A stretch of DNA of 64,000 nucleotides. Source: Halomicrococcus gelatinilyticus. Its GTDB lineage: Archaea; Halobacteriota; Halobacteria; Halobacteriales; Haladaptataceae. The stretch lies in NCBI GenBank assembly GCA_024227995.1, contig CP100465.1, forward strand, positions 124,001 to 188,000, written 5' to 3'. A program made the translations under genes and the position numbers. Below the pieces are notes generated by a model. That model saw only the letters and a list, made by a program, of their open reading frames with translations, was not told the DNA's origin and did not search any database. The stretch's first letter is position 1, and every line of letters begins with the position of its first letter. This document shows, piece after piece, positions 61,506 through 64,000 of the stretch.

Positions 61506-62489
61506 ATGAGAACGAAACGATCGACGCGAACAGCGACAGTTGGACTCATCGCGGTGTTGCTCGTCGGATACGCCGGCGCTGGCGTTGCGGTCGCAACACA
61601 GGACGATGGCGGGACTACGAACGTCCGGGTGGCACACATGTCGCCGGACGCCCCGGCCGTCGACGTCCTGGTCGACAACGAGACGGCCGTCGAGAACCTC
61701 TCGTTCGGTAACGTCACCGACTACCTGTCGGTGCCGGGTGGCGAGCGGAACGTGACGATAACCGCCGCGGGCGACCCGAGCACGGTCGTCTACTCGGACA
61801 ACGTCACGTTCGAGGCAGGCACGAACTACACCGTCGTCGCCGCCGGTGAGGTCTCCGAGGGCGCGAACACCACGTTCCAGCCACTGGTCCTCGAGGACAA
61901 CTTCACCGTTCCCGGGCCAAACGAGGCGTCTGTCCGACTCGTCCACGTCGCACCTGATGCGCCGCCCATCGACGTGACCGTCCCCGCGACGAACCGGACG
62001 CTGTTCGACAACGTCTCGTTCGGCGAGGCGACCGACTACGTCTCCGCCCAGCCGGGCTCCTTCGAGGTCGAGGTGCGCGCAGCGACCGCGAACGACACCG
62101 GCCAGGTCGTGCGGACGTTCAACCTGTCCGTCGAGGGCGGCACGGTCTACACCGCCTTCGCGGCCGGATACCTGAACCCGCAGGACGCGCCCGCCGACGT
62201 GCCGCTCCAGGCCATCCTCGTCACCGACGCGACGAGCGGAGCGAACCAGACGACGGCAGGCAACGCCACGACGGCCGCAGGGAACGCGACGACAGCGGCA
62301 GGGGCGGCGACCGAGACTGGCACCGCAACCGAGACCGGTACTGCGACCGGAACGACGACCGAGGCAGGCATGGAGACCGGTACTGCAACCGGAACGACGA
62401 CCGAGGCGGGGATGAACACCGAAACCGAAACGGGGACGACGACCGAGACAGGCATGGAGACGGGAACTGCGACCGGAACGACGACGTAG
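61506..62489 (+). CDS. DUF4397 surface protein with Thr-rich tail (paralogue 1)
   Basis: 327 residues. A Sec-type signal (TATVGLIAVLLVGYAGAGVAV) leads to two DUF4397 domains (about 38-120 and 125-215), each starting with the motif VRVAHMSPDAP / VRLVHVAPDAP and ending with the TVYTAFAAGYL-type strand. Ten or more N-glycosylation sequons are visible. The C-terminal 85 residues are a Thr/Gly/Glu/Ala stalk (TATETGTATGTTTEAG). It is probably secreted or cell-wall-associated. Start is the ATG at 61506. Its nearest relative is the next gene. Confidence 0.85.
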   Translation: MRTKRSTRTATVGLIAVLLVGYAGAGVAVATQDDGGTTNVRVAHMSPDAPAVDVLVDNETAVENLSFGNVTDYLSVPGGERNVTITAAGDPSTVVYSDNVTFEAGTNYTVVAAGEVSEGANTTFQPLVLEDNFTVPGPNEASVRLVHVAPDAPPIDVTVPATNRTLFDNVSFGEATDYVSAQPGSFEVEVRAATANDTGQVVRTFNLSVEGGTVYTAFAAGYLNPQDAPADVPLQAILVTDATSGANQTTAGNATTAAGNATTAAGAATETGTATETGTATGTTTEAGMETGTATGTTTEAGMNTETETGTTTETGMETGTATGTTT

Positions 62490-62759
62490 AACTCGCGAGG
62501 CAGGGGCCGGCGTCGGGATTCCGACTCCCGCTGACGCCGACGTTCTGGACTCCGTCACCTCGCTTTGTCGTCGGTGAAATCGCCCACAATCGCCGAATAC
62601 CTGGACGCAGTGGTCGTTTCCGGTTGGATTTCGGCGATCGTGGGCCGAGGTAATTCCCGTTACGGAGGTAGCGAATCGGCGACGGCCCCAGTACCGAGCC
62701 CGTTTCTGCTATGCACGGTCGCACCATTTTAACCGCGACTCCCTCGAAGAGAGGAGTCG
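62490..62759. other. Spacer between DUF4397 paralogues
   Basis: 270 bp without a gene. The second gene's promoter is indicated by an AT-rich CATTTTAACCG about 35 bp before its ATG at 62760. Confidence 0.4.
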
Positions 62760-63962
62760 ATGAGGGGGAAACACACACATAGAACGGTAGCGGTAGCACT
62801 CGTGACACTACTACTGGTGGGGTACGGCGGGGTGGCCGGCGTGTTGGCCGGGTCGGCGTCGCAGTCGGACGAGGAGACGAACGTCCGGGTGGCACACATG
62901 TCGCCGGACGCCCCGGCCGTCGACGTCCTGGTCGACGACGAGACGGCCGTCGAGAACCTCTCGTTCGGCAACGTCACCGACTACCTGACGCTCGCCCCGG
63001 GTGAGGCGAACGTGACGATAACCGCCGCGGGCGACCCGAGCACGGTCGTCTTCTCGGACGAGATCACGTTCGAGGCCGGCACCAACTACACCGTCGCGGC
63101 GACCGGCGAGGTAACCGAGGCCGCTGAGACGACGTTCGAGCCGGTCGTCTTCGAGGACGACTTCACCGTTCCGGGGCCTGACGAGGCGTCGGTCCGGCTC
63201 GCGCACGTCTCGCCCGACGCGCCGGCCGTCGACGTGACGATAGCGGAGACGAACGAGACGCTGTTCGACAACGTCACGTTCCAGGAAGCCACCGAGTACG
63301 TGAACGTTCCCGCGGGCGACTACACGCTCGAAGTCCGCCCGGCGACCGAAGACGACGACGGCGAGGTCGTCGCGGAGTTCGACGTCTCGCTCGAAGGGGG
63401 TACAGTCTACACGGCGTTCGCGGCGGGGTACCTGAACCCCGAGGACGCCCCGGTCGATGAGCCGTTCCAGCTCATCACGGTCGTCGACGCGGAAGGTGAG
63501 AAGGTGACGACCACTGAGGCCGCGCCGGAGACGACTACGACTGAGAAGCCGGTGGAGACCACTACCGAGAAGCCAGCGAAGGAGACTACGACGGAGAAAC
63601 CGGCAAAGACAACCACCACGGAGAAACCGGTGGAGACTACGACAACCGAGAAGCCAGCGAAGGAGACTACGACGGAGAGACCGGTGGAAACCACCACGGA
63701 GAAGCCGATGGAAACCACCACGGAGAAGCCGATGGAGACTACGACAACCGAGAAGCCAGCGAAGGAGACTACGACGGAGAGACCGGTGGAAACCACCACG
63801 GAGAAGCCGATGGAAACCACCACGGAGAAGCCGATGGAGACTACGACAACCGAGAAGCCAGCGAAGGAGACTACGACGGAGAAGCCGGTGGAAACCACGA
63901 CGAAGAAGACAGAGCCGATGACCGAGACGACTGAGAAAACCGACGGCGGCGGCGACTACTGA
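62760..63962 (+). CDS. DUF4397 surface protein with TTTEKP stalk (paralogue 2)
   Basis: 400 residues. Signal (VAVALVTLLLVGYGGVAGVLAG), two DUF4397 domains with the same motifs as paralogue 1, then a long stalk (about 255-385) of repeats such as TTTEKPAKETTTERP. At the DNA level three units of 102 bp (starting 63641, 63743 and 63845) are nearly identical, each 34 residues. Pro/Thr/Lys/Glu composition suggests a rod for O-glycosylation that holds the domains away from the S-layer. It ends GGGDY without a membrane anchor. The gene may extend regular copy-number variation. Confidence 0.87.
   Translation: MRGKHTHRTVAVALVTLLLVGYGGVAGVLAGSASQSDEETNVRVAHMSPDAPAVDVLVDDETAVENLSFGNVTDYLTLAPGEANVTITAAGDPSTVVFSDEITFEAGTNYTVAATGEVTEAAETTFEPVVFEDDFTVPGPDEASVRLAHVSPDAPAVDVTIAETNETLFDNVTFQEATEYVNVPAGDYTLEVRPATEDDDGEVVAEFDVSLEGGTVYTAFAAGYLNPEDAPVDEPFQLITVVDAEGEKVTTTEAAPETTTTEKPVETTTEKPAKETTTEKPAKTTTTEKPVETTTTEKPAKETTTERPVETTTEKPMETTTEKPMETTTTEKPAKETTTERPVETTTEKPMETTTEKPMETTTTEKPAKETTTEKPVETTTKKTEPMTETTEKTDGGGDY
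63641..63910 (+). repeat. 102-bp tandem repeats in stalk of paralogue 2
   Basis: Units begin at 63641, 63743 and 63845 with the sequence GACAACCGAGAAGCCAGCG. They are in frame and code for 34 residues each. The third unit is incomplete and diverges near 63885. Confidence 0.9.
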
Positions 63963-64000
63963 CGACGCTCCGTTCTCATTGCAGTTCGACGGGACGCGCC

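Noticed and set aside
63500..63910. Tandem repeats as a CRISPR or minisatellite element
   Set aside because: They are in-frame coding repeats of the stalk, without spacers or cas genes.

Overview
The window is high-GC chromosomal DNA from a halophilic archaeon (class Halobacteria). The evidence is consistent: very acidic proteins, Tat signal peptides (RRRFL types), an archaellin, a tRNA-Trp with a bulge-helix-bulge intron, an Orc1/Cdc6 gene beside origin recognition boxes, archaeal TATA elements about 25-30 bp upstream of many starts (often leaderless), aIF1/SUI1, and many small haloarchaeal families (DUF5794/5795, DUF5805, DUF6360, PRC-barrel). I cannot name the genus or species.

Layout. 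0.5-8.4 kb: a membrane protein, a zinc-ribbon protein, intron-containing tRNA-Trp, a solitary archaellin, a RAD55-type ATPase with its coupled partner, a small flavoprotein, an AidB-like acyl-CoA dehydrogenase and tRNA-Lys. Both tRNA genes are accompanied by truncated copies of their own 3' ends, which look like scars of integrative elements. 8.7-11.7 kb: TrkA_N-DHH protein, PRC-barrel protein, aminotransferase. 11.8-20 kb: a ferric-type ABC transporter operon (binding protein, permease, ATPase) that runs on into a membrane glycosyltransferase, with a GT2 enzyme converging on it and an RGP-like glycosyltransferase upstream. The transporter operon and the RGP-like gene each carry a DtxR/IdeR-like palindrome at the promoter, so surface glycosylation and iron uptake may be co-regulated. 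20.2-24.7 kb: NCS2 permease, PfkB kinase, TIM-barrel isomerase and a cupredoxin with a Gly-Asn-Met tail. 24.8-26.9 kb: an orc1/cdc6 gene and a replication origin with about eight recognition boxes in opposing orientations.

26.9-44.4 kb is housekeeping: aldehyde dehydrogenase, old-yellow-enzyme, Eis-type acetyltransferase, methyltransferase, thiolase plus OB-fold partner (with Ser in place of the thiolase nucleophile), aIF1, YjbQ, MazG, YbaK, DUF4149, DUF123, a DEAD/H helicase with a Cys-rich end, and a redox group (Dps-like thioferritin, 2Fe-2S ferredoxin, DUF393, DJ-1). 44.7-52.8 kb is a tightly overlapped cobalamin operon (cobT, HAD, cbiB, cobS, cobY, cobD, cbiZ, cobA, cbiP) covering late assembly and salvage of B12. 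It also has two unlisted short ORFs joined to their neighbours by ATGA overlaps: a 29-codon leader before cobT and a 46-residue ORF between cobY and cobD.

53.2-61.3 kb: methyltransferase, lipoprotein, a Xer-like recombinase with its DUF5805 partner, DUF6360, then a gene graveyard (57.0-59.9 kb) where a nitrite/sulfite reductase, a uroporphyrinogen-III methyltransferase, an anthranilate-phosphoribosyltransferase-like gene and a siroheme synthase survive only as truncated, frameshifted and fused pieces. The window ends with an esterase and two tandem DUF4397 surface proteins with Thr-rich stalks, one built on a 102-bp repeat. Three dispersed copies of a ~28-bp motif lie in intergenic regions at 44.5, 52.9 and 60.2 kb.
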